The translations under genes and the position numbers were made by a program. 64,000 nt of DNA from Plantago major (lineage: Eukaryota > Streptophyta > Magnoliopsida > Lamiales > Plantaginaceae). Below, in pieces: positions 44,771 through 56,158 of this stretch; position 1 is the stretch's first letter; each line of letters starts with the position of its first letter. The notes below the pieces were generated by a model. The model made no database searches and was not told where the DNA came from. It saw nothing but the letters and a program-made list of their open reading frames with translations. The stretch is from the NCBI GenBank assembly GCA_026545765.1, contig CM048839.1, positions 65,335,187 through 65,399,186 on the forward strand, read 5' to 3'.

Positions 44771-46281
44771 TGATGTGACGTCGAAATGTGCGATATAGCA
44801 TGCTTTTAGACTCTTGTTTTTTGCCTTTGATTCAATATTTATATAGTTTTATGGTCATTTACCAACTTTGCGTATTTTCTGTAGGTCATGATCGCAGTTT
44901 TGAGGATTTGCACGATTTCCGGCACCAAAACGGCATAATTGTGCCAATTTGGGAAAAGGAGGCAAATACGCTGGATCAACCATTGCACGGAGTTCGAGGA
45001 GTCAAAACATGTCATGCGACCAGCCAGTGCGAAGATAATTGAAGATGCTACAACTTTGAAGAAGACAACTTTTCGAGAAAACGAAGTTACGAAGCCCGAC
45101 ATTAAAGAACGAGGATATTCAGACAGATACAAGAGATATCGCACACTGCGGCCGCCTGTTGTCTACAGTGGCGGTCACTGCGGTCTCCTGGGGACTGTAG
45201 TGCACCTGCTGTTTTGCTTCTGGTCCGTTCTGTTAGCCCGTCAGTTTGAGGCCCGCCTTCCTAAACCTTCCTTATAGGAGAATGCCGGTTTGCAGGTCGA
45301 AAATTCACCTATAAATATGACCTCAGGGTCTCAGATTTCAGAGAGAGCACACCGAAAAGCAGCTCTCCTAGAGAGAGAAACAGTCAACTCTCATTGGGAG
45401 AGAAACCGTCATCGGGGAAGTGAAATCCCAAAACCCTAGCCGTCAGCAAGCATCCAAGAAGACTTCTAGACATCCAAGAAGACATCAAGATCAATCAAGC
45501 AAGGAGAGATCGAAGAGGAGAAGCAAAGGGTCGACACTCGCCATCTTCTACAGTTTAGTTGTTTCAAACATGATTTCAATTTAGTTTTCTGTTTATTTAC
45601 TTTCAGTTATGTCAGGCTAATTTACCTGTGTAAGGGTTAGCCAGGATCTTTGACTACTTGGTTTATATATGATGGAATAGTTTTAGTATCTATGTTGGTA
45701 ATGCGATTGATGTTCGTATTTGTGCTGTTGGAGAAAGATGCTTTGCATGTTTATGTTTTCGCGAGACATGAGTATTCATTGCACTAGGTTAAGAGGTATC
45801 AGCTGTGTGTATAGGTTGATATAGTGCTTGAGGTATGAAGTTAAGCTAGACGATAGTGTATATAGGGTATCTTTACTGACTGCGCCTTGGTATATGATAT
45901 GTTGCCTATGTGACTCTTCAGTCGTAACTATCGCTATCTATTATTCCTGATATAAACCAATTAGCAGAGTGAAGGTTAACGCTTACATGCTTTTCTCTAT
46001 AAGTTCATAGTTCGTTAATTCTTAATTAAGTTATTTTCTAGCTTACGTGTTTATTTTCCTTATTAAAAAAATCCAAAAATCTGTTATTTACTTTTTATTG
46101 AAAATCAACCATCTAATATTCTATTTCAATTGATCGTTATTCCCGAGAGAACGACATCTCGAGTTAACTTACCGCTATAAATTGTGTGTTAGTAAGCTTT
46201 GGCAATTATAAATTATATCTTCTGATAGTATTTGGAAATTACAATCTCTACAACGAAATCAAAATTTCAGAGTACGCATCT
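44771..46281 (+). repeat. 5' LTR of element B2
   Basis: Starts TGATGTGACGTCGAAATGTG and ends CAGAGTACGCATCT just before the primer-binding-like site. TATAAATA at 45310-45317 is followed by a CTCTC/GAGAG-rich leader as in B1. A GC-rich tract at 45144-45205 contains the palindrome GCGGCCGC (45148-45155) and the words GTGGCGGTCACTGCGGT. Confidence 0.8.
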
Positions 46282-46386
46282 GAAATTTGGCGCCGCTGTC
46301 AGGGAATAATTAGTAGATGGCCTACGTAGAACTTATTTGGTTATTTTCGAGCAGTAACTACTCTTTGTTTTCTCGGGTAACTCAAG

Positions 46387-47383
46387 ATGGAAGAAGAAGG
46401 TGAAAGGACTATCAGGGAGATCAGTATGCCGAAACCAAGAAGGAGTGGAATTAGGATCCAGCCGCATGTAAGGGAGTACGGATTTGATCTAGCTCTGATT
46501 AACGCACTACCGAAGTTCAAACTAGAGAAGGAGAGAATGAATGCGAGTTCATGTATGCATTCGAGTCTACTGTTGAGCAGTTTCCGACGAAGGGGTTAAC
46601 CGATGGCGAGCTGAAGTTCTAGTTCTACAAAAAGATGGATAGATTTGATCAAAGAAGAAGTCAACGAATGGGAAGAGCTGAGGAGTATGTTCTTGAAGAG
46701 GTTTCTAGGACTAGCAAGGGTTAAGAGAGAGGAGGATGATTTCAGACTTTGCTCAGAAACAGAAGTAATCTTAACACGACGCATGGGAGAGGTTTGAAGA
46801 GATGCAGTACAACTGCCCCCCAACATCAGTTTACTTCGCGACAACTCTGTGAGTATTTATACCTAGGAGTTAGAGAGGAGTTCAAAGACCTTATAGATGT
46901 AGCTCTGAAGGGATCATTCATGGGAGTTCTGCTAAGCAAGTACCGGAGGCTTGCGCAAGTGTTGCTGAGAATTCAAGGTACATGAGTGAGCAGCCGAAGG
47001 AGAATGCAATTTTCAACAGGATGAAGGCCATGGAGGAAGTAAGGACAATAGCCGCAGTTGAGGAAGAAGCGCAATGGGCTATGGGACAGAGGGTAGGAAC
47101 TCCCGAGTTCTTGGATATGAGAAGCATATCAAAGGAAGTGAGCCAGGAAGTGCCACAAGGGAAACCTATTCAGCTGAGCATCAAAGGAAAGGACGAAGCT
47201 TCCAAGATCAGCAGCAAAAAGGTGGTCGACAACATTGTAACTACTAAGAAGGGCTTGGAGGAGGAGATCAAGACCCTCAAGGAACATCATAACCAAAGAG
47301 GAAATGCAGTGCTGGAGGAACTGGAGAAAGGGAGCGAGGAAACCCACTACTTGGTAAAGCTGTTTACGGAGAATGCCGCCTGA
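46387..47383 (+). pseudogene. Element B2 gag N-terminal and capsid region
   Basis: Starts MEEEGERTIREISMPKPRRS, frame-shifted near 46545 to FMHAFESTVEQFPTKGLTDG. Capsid-like words follow in shifting frames (EEVNEWEELRSMFLKRFLGL, then WERFEEMQYNCPPTSVYF). From 46982 a frame reads MSEQPKENAIFNRMKAMEEV and ends at 47383 in a charged coiled-coil-like segment. The order matches plant gypsy gag. At least three frame breaks are present. Confidence 0.65.
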
Positions 47384-47446
47384 ACTGAGGAAGCAATAGG
47401 AAGACTAAGTGGTGAAGTCGATGCAGTTAAGGAAGATCTGGTCGAA

Positions 47447-48535
47447 ATGCAGTATGCAGTAAAGGAGTTTGATGAAAAGGTGGAGGAAGTTAAGGAGCAG
47501 CAGATGGAGAGCATTTGGGCTGTCACTACTAGGAGCGGGATAACAACCCCAGATTCTATTCCTAGAAGTGAGGAAAGAGCCAGGAAGAAGAAGGATGCTG
47601 AGATAGTGGATGTAGAAGAAGAAGGCGGAGAAGGTGAAGGTGAGAAGCCTGAGATAGAAGTAAGGGAGAGGAAGATGCAGGAAGAAAGGTTACCAGCCAA
47701 GAGAGGGAGATATGACGACGACCTAATGGAGAGAGGATACATCCGGGTGGAAGATGGAGGGATAGTTCGCGTTAAAGACTTACCTTTTCCAGGAAGGCTC
47801 CCGAATGATGTGAAGAAGGCTGCGAAGATGAAGGCTAAAGGAAACTTGGAGAACCAATCTATTCCAGTACCAGTACCAGATCTATTTACTTTGTACCCAT
47901 GTGACTACATGGCAGCTATAAGGGACTTCCATAACCGGAAGAAAGCCTACGTTGGAGTGGCATGGAGAGAAGGATCAGATATCAGGAGAGGAATAACAGA
48001 TCCGGGACAGTTCAGCATGGTGATTAGAGTGAAGGGAAAGAAGGTAAGCTGCATGATCGACCTGGGAGCCAGCATGAATTTGATGTCATTGTCTTTGCAG
48101 GGGAGCTAGGGATAGAAGACTAGATAGAACCGTGTGAAACTAGCGTCCAGCTGGCCGACAACTCATCGAAGAAGTTTGCTGGACAAGTCAGAGGTTTACC
48201 TGTGGAGATCGGAGGTATAAGGACGAGACTAGACTTCCTGGTGATGGATATGGAAGGAAGCGCTATCAGATCTAAAACACTTATTGGACGACCAGCCCTA
48301 CATCAAATTGAAGCCATAGTCGGCATGGGGGAGAAGACCTATTCATTGATCGTAGAAGGCAGAAGAAGCATTTCAACTCTAAGTCAGAACTCCTGGAGGA
48401 AGGAAAGTGGATAGAAAGAGGATACTGGGAAAGCACAGATGATTTCCACCTAGGGGACGAAGTCGAGTTTGGATATCTAATGCCAGATCTGATAGAGGAG
48501 GATGATGAAGACTTCGACACAGAGCAGTATGAGAG
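47447..48535 (+). pseudogene. Element B2 gag C-terminus and retropepsin
   Basis: The frame 47447-48109 runs MQYAVKEFDEKVEEVKEQQM, then TTRSGITTPDSIPRSEERAR, RVKDLPFPGRLPNDVKKAAK, IPVPVPDLFTLYPCDYMAAI and CMIDLGASMNLMSLS (active site DLGA). After a frame break the protease continues at 48202: MEIGGIRTRLDFLVMDMEGS and SKTLIGRPALHQIEAIVG. It aligns along its length with B1 (25925-24606), more clearly than any other pair of gypsy ORFs here. Confidence 0.8.
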
Positions 48536-48572
48536 ACTTGCCCCTTCGGGTTCTTCCTCAGAGTGTTCTCGT

Positions 48573-49900
48573 CATCAGCCATAAGACATGGCTCAAGGTT
48601 AGAGTAATCTGGATAGATTTCCTCAGCAACTCCACACATTTCATTCTTCTTTTGACCAAAGTCAAATACTTCGTGAGTGTAGGCACATAATTCTGGTGAT
48701 GGTAGCTTCGACTCATCAGAATCGTCGTCGTCAGAGTCCGAATCAAGATCAAGTGCATCCAGTTGGATTTTGATTTTCTTTCTTTCTTCAGAAAGCATAG
48801 CTCTCTGGTTTCTCTTGAAGTTTCTCCTATCCTTTTTGTCACCTGTCTTGAGCTTGTTTGGAACAGGACTGTCCCGTCTGAAGTGACAAGGTTTTTGTCA
48901 ATAGAAACAGATATCATTTCCGATTTCTGTAACCTCAGTACTTGATACTTTCTGACCAGGTTTATTCAGAGAGTTGGTCAATTGCATATTCTTGTACTTG
49001 TCATAGTTAGGGCCTAGATGCTTTTTCATCTTCTCTTTGGCTTTTCTTCTCTCAATCTCTTGTCTAACGTATTTGCTCATTTGCTTTACAACAAGAGCTT
49101 CTTCGTCAATGGATTCTTTGGTAATCTTCTTTTTAGAAGTACCTTGTGTTACTAGAGCAGTACTGTGAGCTTGCTGATCAGCTAATTGTTCACTTTGAGA
49201 GGTTTCATAGTTGACAGTTGCTAGATGAGAGAATAATTCCGTTGGAGTGATGTTTGACGTTCCTAGGTTGAAATAAAAGTACTTAGTATGATCCCAGTTG
49301 TGATTTAAGCTCCTTACGATAGTCTTCACCTTTTCGGCGTTAGAATATCTTTCACTTTCACCAAGTGCAGCCATTTCACTTATTAACGTTGTAAACCGAA
49401 AATCAAGTTGTTCAAGGGTTTCTGGAATTTTAATTTCAGAACTTCGAACTTATTTTCCTTGGTTTTCTGAGAGCCACACAAATTTGTTCAACTAGTTCCC
49501 CGGTCTCTTTCGCCATTTTTGCACACCACAGTTTGCACTGTATGTGGTCTGGAGTAGAACGAATAATGATGTTTTGAGCTTGACCATCCAGTCTATTTCT
49601 CTTGAAATCTTCTGATGTCCAGAGATATCTGGGTTTTTCTTCCAAAGCTATCTGACCAGTAGCTTTCCCACTTCAGGAAGTTTTTGAAGTGGAGGTTCTT
49701 CTGGCAGAATCTTCATCTCTTCCGTCAGAGACATCAGTGACTATCTTTTCTTGCTGATTGACTATAGGGCCATTCTTTATTACTTCGATCATTTCATCAC
49801 TGATGGCTTCCAGATGGAGCATCATATTGTTCCTCCATTTTTCATAGTTCTCTGTATTGAGAACGATAGTGTCACCAAAAGACATCCTGCAAAACAACAC
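48573..49900 (-). pseudogene. Copia element A' gag region
   Basis: Starts MSFGDTIVLNTENYEKWRNN at 49885 and is open to GRDEDSARRTSTSKTS. It then continues in broken frames: RYLWTSEDFKRNRLDGQAQN, MAALGESERYSNAEKVKTIV, KKHLGPNYDKYKNMQLTNSL. The zinc knuckle is damaged (CFY-stop-QKPCHFRRDS, last Cys replaced by Ser). The final part (LDALDLDSDSDDDDSDESKL) parallels copia A at 28640. Confidence 0.82.
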
Positions 49901-50002
49901 TTAACAAACAGATCAAGTGCAGGGGTTAAGCAAAAAGTGAGCACTTATCTAGGATCTTGGTTCAGTGCAGAAGGCTTGGGAACCTCCTGCTCTGATACCA
50001 CT

Positions 50003-51457
50003 TGTTGGTCCAGATAACGGAAAAGTAAAAGACTTGGGGGGGGGGGGGGGTTAAATAGTCTTTTAAAACATTTGTCGATAAAACAGTTTCTCAGAAAGTT
50101 GAGTTACTTTCTGATACTTATAATCAGAATAGCGGAAGTCTTTCTGATAAGTGCACGTGCTCAGCAGGCTAGTAAAGTGTGTAAATTACTTTACGAGTAA
50201 GTAAAGGCAGAAAGTAAGTGCAGAAAGTAAATAACACAGTAGCTTTATAGTGGTATCTGAAGGTGGTGTAATCCTTCAACTAATCCACTTCGGCCTTTCT
50301 CAGACCTAGAATCCACTAAGACATATAATTGAGTTCACCTTACAAATATCTTCTCTCGATTCCTAAATACACTAGGTTCCAAACCAAGTGTTCCCCCTGA
50401 GTTCTTCCCGACTTTCCCAGCCAAGTACTTCCTCTACTCAGAACCTTTAACCTTGGAGTTATTCCTTAGTTTCCCAAACTAAGTACTTCCTCTACTCCAT
50501 GCCTTTTTCTGGTGTTGGTTAAGAAGAGTTTATCAGATTGGTAGATTAATAACTTCCACAATTATGTAATACTACCTTCTAGAACACGAGTCACTTAACA
50601 CACCTGGACAGTGTGTGGTGATATGTTCTTTTCTGACCCAAGTCTATGTTCTTCGTTCAGGAGAATGAATATCTTAGCAAGTTGCAACAATGCTTCAATT
50701 CAACTCCTTCACAATAGATATAGCTTGTTAAGGACCAGGACACTTAGAACTTTCGTGCTACTTAGAATCAAGAGCTTGGTCGCAACTGTAAAGCTAGAGA
50801 GTAAGTAGGCAGAAGGCTTGTATGCTTGAGTGTAGGATATGAAATTCGGTCGTTCAAGTGTGTGTTCAAGCATTCTAAGTGGTGATATTTATAGTTGAAA
50901 ATCAAGCCATTTGAATTACTATCCGTTAGGCTATTAAGATTCAAACTACAAACAATCCATTGATAGTACTACAGAACTTTTGTCTCTTTGTTCAGAGATA
51001 AAGCTTTTGGTCAGTGAGTTCTGCAATGGCATTAAATGCACTGTACTATCTTTTGTCCTGTTGCGTAATGTAACTATGCACGCTTTCTGAGGCTATGCAC
51101 GTCGCTATCAGAAACTCCCAGCCTTTCAGAAACTAAGGAAAACATCGTTTCTCCCAGAAATATTGTTTTCACTAAGTTATCTTTTGCATATGGTTATTGA
51201 GGCACAATTCCTTTGTCTTCGGTAATCCTGAGCAGTCTTCATATCTTCAGATAGTTGAGCACTTTCCGTTGGATGCCTTTTGCTTGGTCTTCTTCAAAAA
51301 TATAAAATTACATTCAGAGACCTAACATCCTATACAAGATTTACTAGACTAATCATACTAAGTATACTTCCACTTTTACAATGTTCAAGTGAAACAAGAG
51401 TACTAGATACCTTTCTGAACTAAGGTAAGTCATTATGGTGAACTGATCAAAACTAAA
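50003..51457 (-). repeat. LTR of copia element A'
   Basis: On plus it begins TGTTGGTCCAGATAACGG and runs to CTGATCAAAACTAAA. TATAAATA lies at 50893-50886 minus. A G15 run (50036-50050) sits where copia A's LTR has C5. Confidence 0.88.
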
Positions 51458-52967
51458 TGAACTGGGGGAAAAATGGCAATCTGGGCGATCTTATACTTAT
51501 CAAGGCGCCAGCTTCTTCTTATAAAGAATCAAGGCCGCCAGATTCTTCTGGAAGAACCAATTTGCCCTTTTACGCCCTTTTGACTCCAATTCTTGGTATT
51601 TTAGTCTTCCCGCTCCACTTCTAGCATTCATACGAGGCATTGGAACTCCATATCCTGTAGATGTATATAAAATGGGCATTCTAGGAAGAACTGGCGACGC
51701 CAGTTCTTGATACTTGGCAACAGACTCATAACCGGGTAACGCAGTTTGCAACTGGCGACGCCAGTTTTTCTTACTGGCGACGCCAGTTTGCAAACTGGCG
51801 GCCAGTTCGCCAGTTGCTTCTTTTTGTCGATCTCAGCGATATGTTCTCCTAATTCGTTCAGACTTGTGTTTTCTACTTTCTATTAGTTAGAACATGACAC
51901 AATTAGTTTTCATTATCATCTATTGTCAAGTTTTCATACTTTGCTCTCAACCTAGACCTAATTTCCAAGGCAATTACCTATCTAGGTAATTGAACCGATT
52001 TCTTCTTGTAATCCGACGATTGTCAATTGATGGAGAGCGTTATCTACATACTCTTTGCATCGATTCAATTCAGGTTCTCAATTCTACCTAGGGTTTGTGA
52101 CACGAAGGGTAACAATTGTATCACCGTTCGAATCTTTGATTTTAAGTATTAGATTATGTTTATTGATTTTTTAATTACGATATTGATTATGTCTTTGCAT
52201 GTCATGAGTAGCTAAACACGCTGATTATGGGGTGGTGACAGATTCAATGCATGCTAGCTAGGGTTCATATAATTATATACATAAGATGTGATTTACTCTG
52301 TGCCGTTGTGATTAATTGAGTATGTAGTTATCTGTTTGATATTCGTTACGTCAAAATCACCGATGGATTAAGCATCTGGTCACTTATAACAAAACGTCTT
52401 GCGTCTTGCTATATCCATTGGTTCGCTGCAAACAGTAATAACTACATTAGCTTATTAATTATAGCTTCGTGGAATTGACGCCTTCACTAATGTTATCTGT
52501 TTTCTAGAACTAATTGAGTTAGTTCATTGTCATAGTTCTCCGTACCTTACGTGACATAAGGTGTCTTCCTAGAAGAGTCTAGAGCAGTGTAATAATCGGT
52601 AGACCATGTTCCAATGATAACCAGAGTAAATCAACATGGTTATAGTTGCATGTTTCCTGCTAGCTAGCTTGTCTTCTGTCACCACACAATAATTCTCCTC
52701 ATTCATATCAATCTCATTAAGTCTAAATCTGTTTTCTAGTTAGTCTGCAAAGTAGTTTACTTTTACGTAGTTAATCATTCTATTTCCGAAGCAACCAAAC
52801 AATTTATCGCTTTCCATACTGTGTTATTATTCGTAAACCGAGCTCAGCTTAGTTAAGTCCTTCAAGACCGACCTCGGGGTTAACTTCACTGCACTACAAG
52901 TTTTCGTTGTGTTGAGAATTAACTCTTGGCTCTTAAACAAATTTAAAACTTTGATTTTGACACATCA
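51458..52967 (+). repeat. Probable LTR of another gypsy family, truncated at its start
   Basis: Ends TTTTGACACATCA, like the gypsy LTR ends of D and E. Its last 120 bases (GACCGACCTCGGGGTTAACT...) resemble the corresponding part of B2 (TCTCGAGTTAACTTACC). It carries repeated GC-rich palindromes AACTGGCGACGCCAGTT (51689-51705, 51750-51766) and ACTGGCGACGCCAGT (51773-51787), at the depth where D and E carry theirs. No primer-binding site follows and no partner LTR is seen. Its start does not show TGATG and is fused to copia A'. The assignment is by resemblance only. Confidence 0.45.
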
Positions 52968-54960
52968 AAAAGCTAGAAGCAGAGCGTTTGTTTGTATTTT
53001 TTTTTTTTTGTGCTTTACTGACAGGTGGGAATTGGTCGATCGGTAGGAGAAGAGATGAAGGATGGGTTAATGATCGGTAGGAGAACTGGAGAAGGATGGA
53101 TCGATAGGTAGCTTGTGGAGGAGGAGATCGATCGGAAGCAGGTGGCCGGAGAGGAGAGGCTGGTGGTCACCGGAGAGAACTGTAAGAGCTTGAAAGTAGA
53201 TCTACACGCTGAGTGCATGAAAATCGCACCTAGAAGCTAGAAGTAGAGCATTTTTTTTTAATTGAACTTCTAGTTCATCATCATGTAAAATATGTTTGAA
53301 CAACAATAGTTGCACTCATAGTACTATGGTCTACGAGACCAAACATTGTTCTTGTGAGCTAGGGGTACATCTTTACGACAACATATCAAATTTATAGTGG
53401 CCTTCAAGATCCATACTATTTAGTATGCACGTGATTGCTACTTCGGGAGCAATAATAAGAAATCGTGCTTTTATGAGAATGACTTTAAGTCCACTTGCAC
53501 ACATATGATTCCAACTTTAAGTTGCGCAAGTTATAAAGATTAAGACTACCAACTTCAGGTTGGAAGTTATCACTTTCTTTGCATCACCATCAATAAAATT
53601 TCATAAAATTTCTTATTATGAGTGTGCATTCCATCTTTGGCTAGCTAATAAAAGCTAGAATACTTGATCCATATGTTGATGAATTTATCATGGTCCATGA
53701 AATGTCTGCGGACATATATTTTTACAACCATCAATTATTGTACTATTTTTGGTGGTTACATTATAAGAATTAATATTTGCAGATCTTTGATGGTAAGGTA
53801 TTCAACCTTTGAAGCTTTCAACAATGATGGTGAAGAAATATATCGCATTTGCCTTATCTTGGCTTTATGCTTACATCACATATTCACTTCAGGGAATATG
53901 GTAAATCGTCTTCAATATACTAATATAAAATAAAGATAAAAAATTTGATAAACAAAATAAAACTTATTTTCACCGATGATGAATACTACTCCTTTGTTTA
54001 TAATTGCATGTAGCTTGATCGGTGAAAATTCAGAATTGATCAATAGATCATAGTCTTGTACATGCAATTGCCAAAATCAAAAGATAAGTTATTGTGAACC
54101 AATGCAAAGGAGCAAATTTAAATTATAAAAACTATTGAAATAGGGAGGATAGATCATATAAACTTCCCTGTAAATCATGTCACCTTAATTATATTATTAG
54201 GAGGCAGGAGTTGTGATGATCTCTTACATCATCCATGTATGACGAGAAAACAAGTTCCACCTTGATTCCACCGTTTGCATCCGAGGCCATAATAATTCAT
54301 CATAATTAGTTTCTCCTTTGCAAATTTACATGCATATTGCTTCGTGTAGCTGCAGTATTGAACTACAAAAATAAAACAATTATTATAATCCCAACCATAA
54401 AAATAATGAAATAAATAGATGTTTATAATGAGGTGTCCTGATTTTGTTGAATGGAACAATCAACATGGCACTGAGGTTGAGAGGCAGGAACAATTTTCGA
54501 TCTCCACCACTATTTTGATGATTTGCATACAGCATACGTCTATTTAGACGGTCAGTTGGTCTTTCCTCAACTGCTACTGTACCGAGAGGTTAGATGGGGT
54601 TAAAGTAATAAGAAATCTCTATTCATGATGATCATCATCAACCGCCTGATTTCTTCCACTATTATTCGATCATGACTCATGACTCATCATTCATGGCCAA
54701 TCGGAACTCTCCTCTTCTTCTAGAATTTTTATGATAGAGGTGTGTGGCTTTAGGATTTTGTTGTGTAGTGAATTAAAATATATAATGAGTCTAGTTTCTG
54801 TGGAATAATGATGTTCACTGCAGAAACTACCAAGTGGGACTATATAAAGCTAGTATTGTGCAACTATGACTGTGTTAATTGTTACTTCATTTTATATGGA
54901 GCATGATTGAACTATGCATATTCAATTGTGATTAATAATTCTGCTCTTGTTATTATAGTT
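52968..54960. other. Intergenic stretch with no recognised gene
   Basis: Only short unrelated ORFs. A GA-rich low-complexity stretch with repeated GATCGGTAGGAGAA lies at about 53030-53150. The word GCTAGAAG(C/T)AGAGC(G/A)TTT occurs on both sides of it (52972 and 53233), a possible small direct duplication. 53270-54960 is AT-rich and featureless to me. Confidence 0.5.
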
Positions 54961-54966
54961 GTGTAA

Positions 54967-55300
54967 TGAGAAGATACTTCCCAAGTGTTCAGCCCCCAAC
55001 TGCTTCTAGTTTGGATGCTTCAACTAAAAGGATGTGTGTGGAGTTGAGTTTAATGAAACTCATATTATTTATGATCCGGGTAAATGCATTCCGATTGATT
55101 TTGATCATCCTAATATTAGAGATGAAGTTCGTAGGGCATACTAATTAGCAGGGCCATGTCAACATAGAGATCATGACTTTGAGGAAGTGAAATTTTAGGA
55201 TGGATGAGAAAGCTTTAAGGCTGAGTATTGACTATAAATGGTTGGAGTATAGTGTATCACAGGAAAAGGCATTATGTATAAATTGTTATCTATTTTGAAA
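54967..55300 (+). pseudogene. Fragment of a hAT-type transposase (TTF-type zinc finger region)
   Basis: Translation gives MRRYFPSVQP. After frame changes it continues IIYDPGKCIPIDFDHPNIRD, EVRRAY, stop, LAGPCQHRDHDFEEVKF, and then a degraded SFKAEY...KWLEYSVSQEKALCINCYLF. The order (DPG..IPID, IRD.VRRAY...GP, WLEYS...A.C..CYLF) is that of the TTF-type domain of plant hAT-related zinc-finger MYM-type proteins. Several stops break it and nothing of the catalytic or dimerisation regions follows. It is a relic. Confidence 0.65.
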
Positions 55301-56110
55301 GTGCAAGTATTAAGTCTGGTATTGTCCTAACACCATCTGACTGCACTAGTTGCACTTGACTCCTTCTAATTTATATTTTGCCTTTATTCACTTAATATAG
55401 TTCTACGATTTTATTTTGAATTGTGCAGGTTCAAATTAGTTAAGAATCCATTGAAGAAAGGAAAGCAATCGAAGCAAGAAGTAAAAAGAATGAAGAAGGA
55501 AAGTAAATATATGAAGAACAAGAACTTTCCTTATAGAAGGGAAGAATTTAGGAAATATCTTTTGGAACATTTTCCTTGTGATTCAAGACAAGATTCCGAT
55601 GCAGAATTATAGAAATTACCTTCTGGTAGTTTCTGTTTTAAAAACCTATAAATACTACTAGAAGTTAATTAGGTCAAGCACGCAAGTTGAGCAGCAGCTG
55701 AGTGTATTCATAACACCTTGTGTTCTTGACAGTGTTTCTAAGCTTTGTCTAGTTTTGTTTACTGGATTAGGATAGTTAGTTCGATCCGCTGCTTAGTGAT
55801 TTTTCATAGCTTTTACACTTTGTTCAAGCTGTTTATTCGGTTGTAATTCATTATTGTCATAGTGGATTATTTGCCTTATAGGCCGGCAGGTTATAATATA
55901 TTAACCTTCTTGAAACCAAACCTGGTGTTCTTAATATTTCGTTGTGTTCTTGATTTTCTCTTTGGATTAGCTTTAGTGTTTATGTGTTTAACTTTTGTAG
56001 TTAATACACTGTTTTGTTCAGTATATCGAAGACACTGATTCATAGTGTTCTGAGGTATACTGGTTACACTTGTTTACATTATACCAAATCCCGGTCCATA
56101 CATTTTCATT

Positions 56111-56123
56111 TGGCATCAGAGCC
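56111..56123 (+). other. Primer-binding site of copia element C
   Basis: TGGCATCAGAGCC lies three bases after the LTR end, differing by one base from the common initiator-Met site TGGTATCAGAGCC. Confidence 0.82.
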
Positions 56124-56158
56124 AAGCACCTAATTCATAGGTGTTTGAATTTGATATC

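Larger units (their letters stand above)
44771..48570 (+). mobile_element. Gypsy-type element B2, 5' part
   Basis: LTR 44771-46281, primer-binding-like site GAAATTTGGCGCCGCTGTCA from 46282, a broken gag (46387-47380), and gag C-terminus with retropepsin (47447-48535). It has the same family organisation as B1 on the opposite strand. The element stops abruptly at about 48570, where copia A' sequence begins in opposite orientation; no 3' LTR is seen. No RT or integrase is present. Its left end abuts copia A at 44770. Confidence 0.78.
48571..51457 (-). mobile_element. Copia element A' (family A), truncated 5' part
   Basis: Read leftward: LTR (51457-50003), primer-binding site TGGTATCAGAGC (50000-49989), gag from ATG 49885. 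Similarity to copia A ends at about 48573 (…CLMADD), where B2 sequence begins in the other orientation. The LTR lacks the first ~15 bases expected (TGTTAGGAATATCTG); its end is joined to unrelated sequence at 51457/51458. Only the gag half of the element remains. Confidence 0.85.

Noticed and set aside
44788-45277. Short ORFs near the start of the B2 LTR (both strands)
   Set aside because: They lie in an LTR; the related B1 LTR has partly similar ORFs only because the nucleotide sequence is shared.
51500-51793. Leftward 97-codon ORF
   Set aside because: It arises from the repeated GC palindromes and flanks of a probable LTR and resembles no protein family.
53015-53218. Ser/Pro-rich leftward ORF
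   Set aside because: It reads through a GA-rich low-complexity repeat; no homology pattern is seen.
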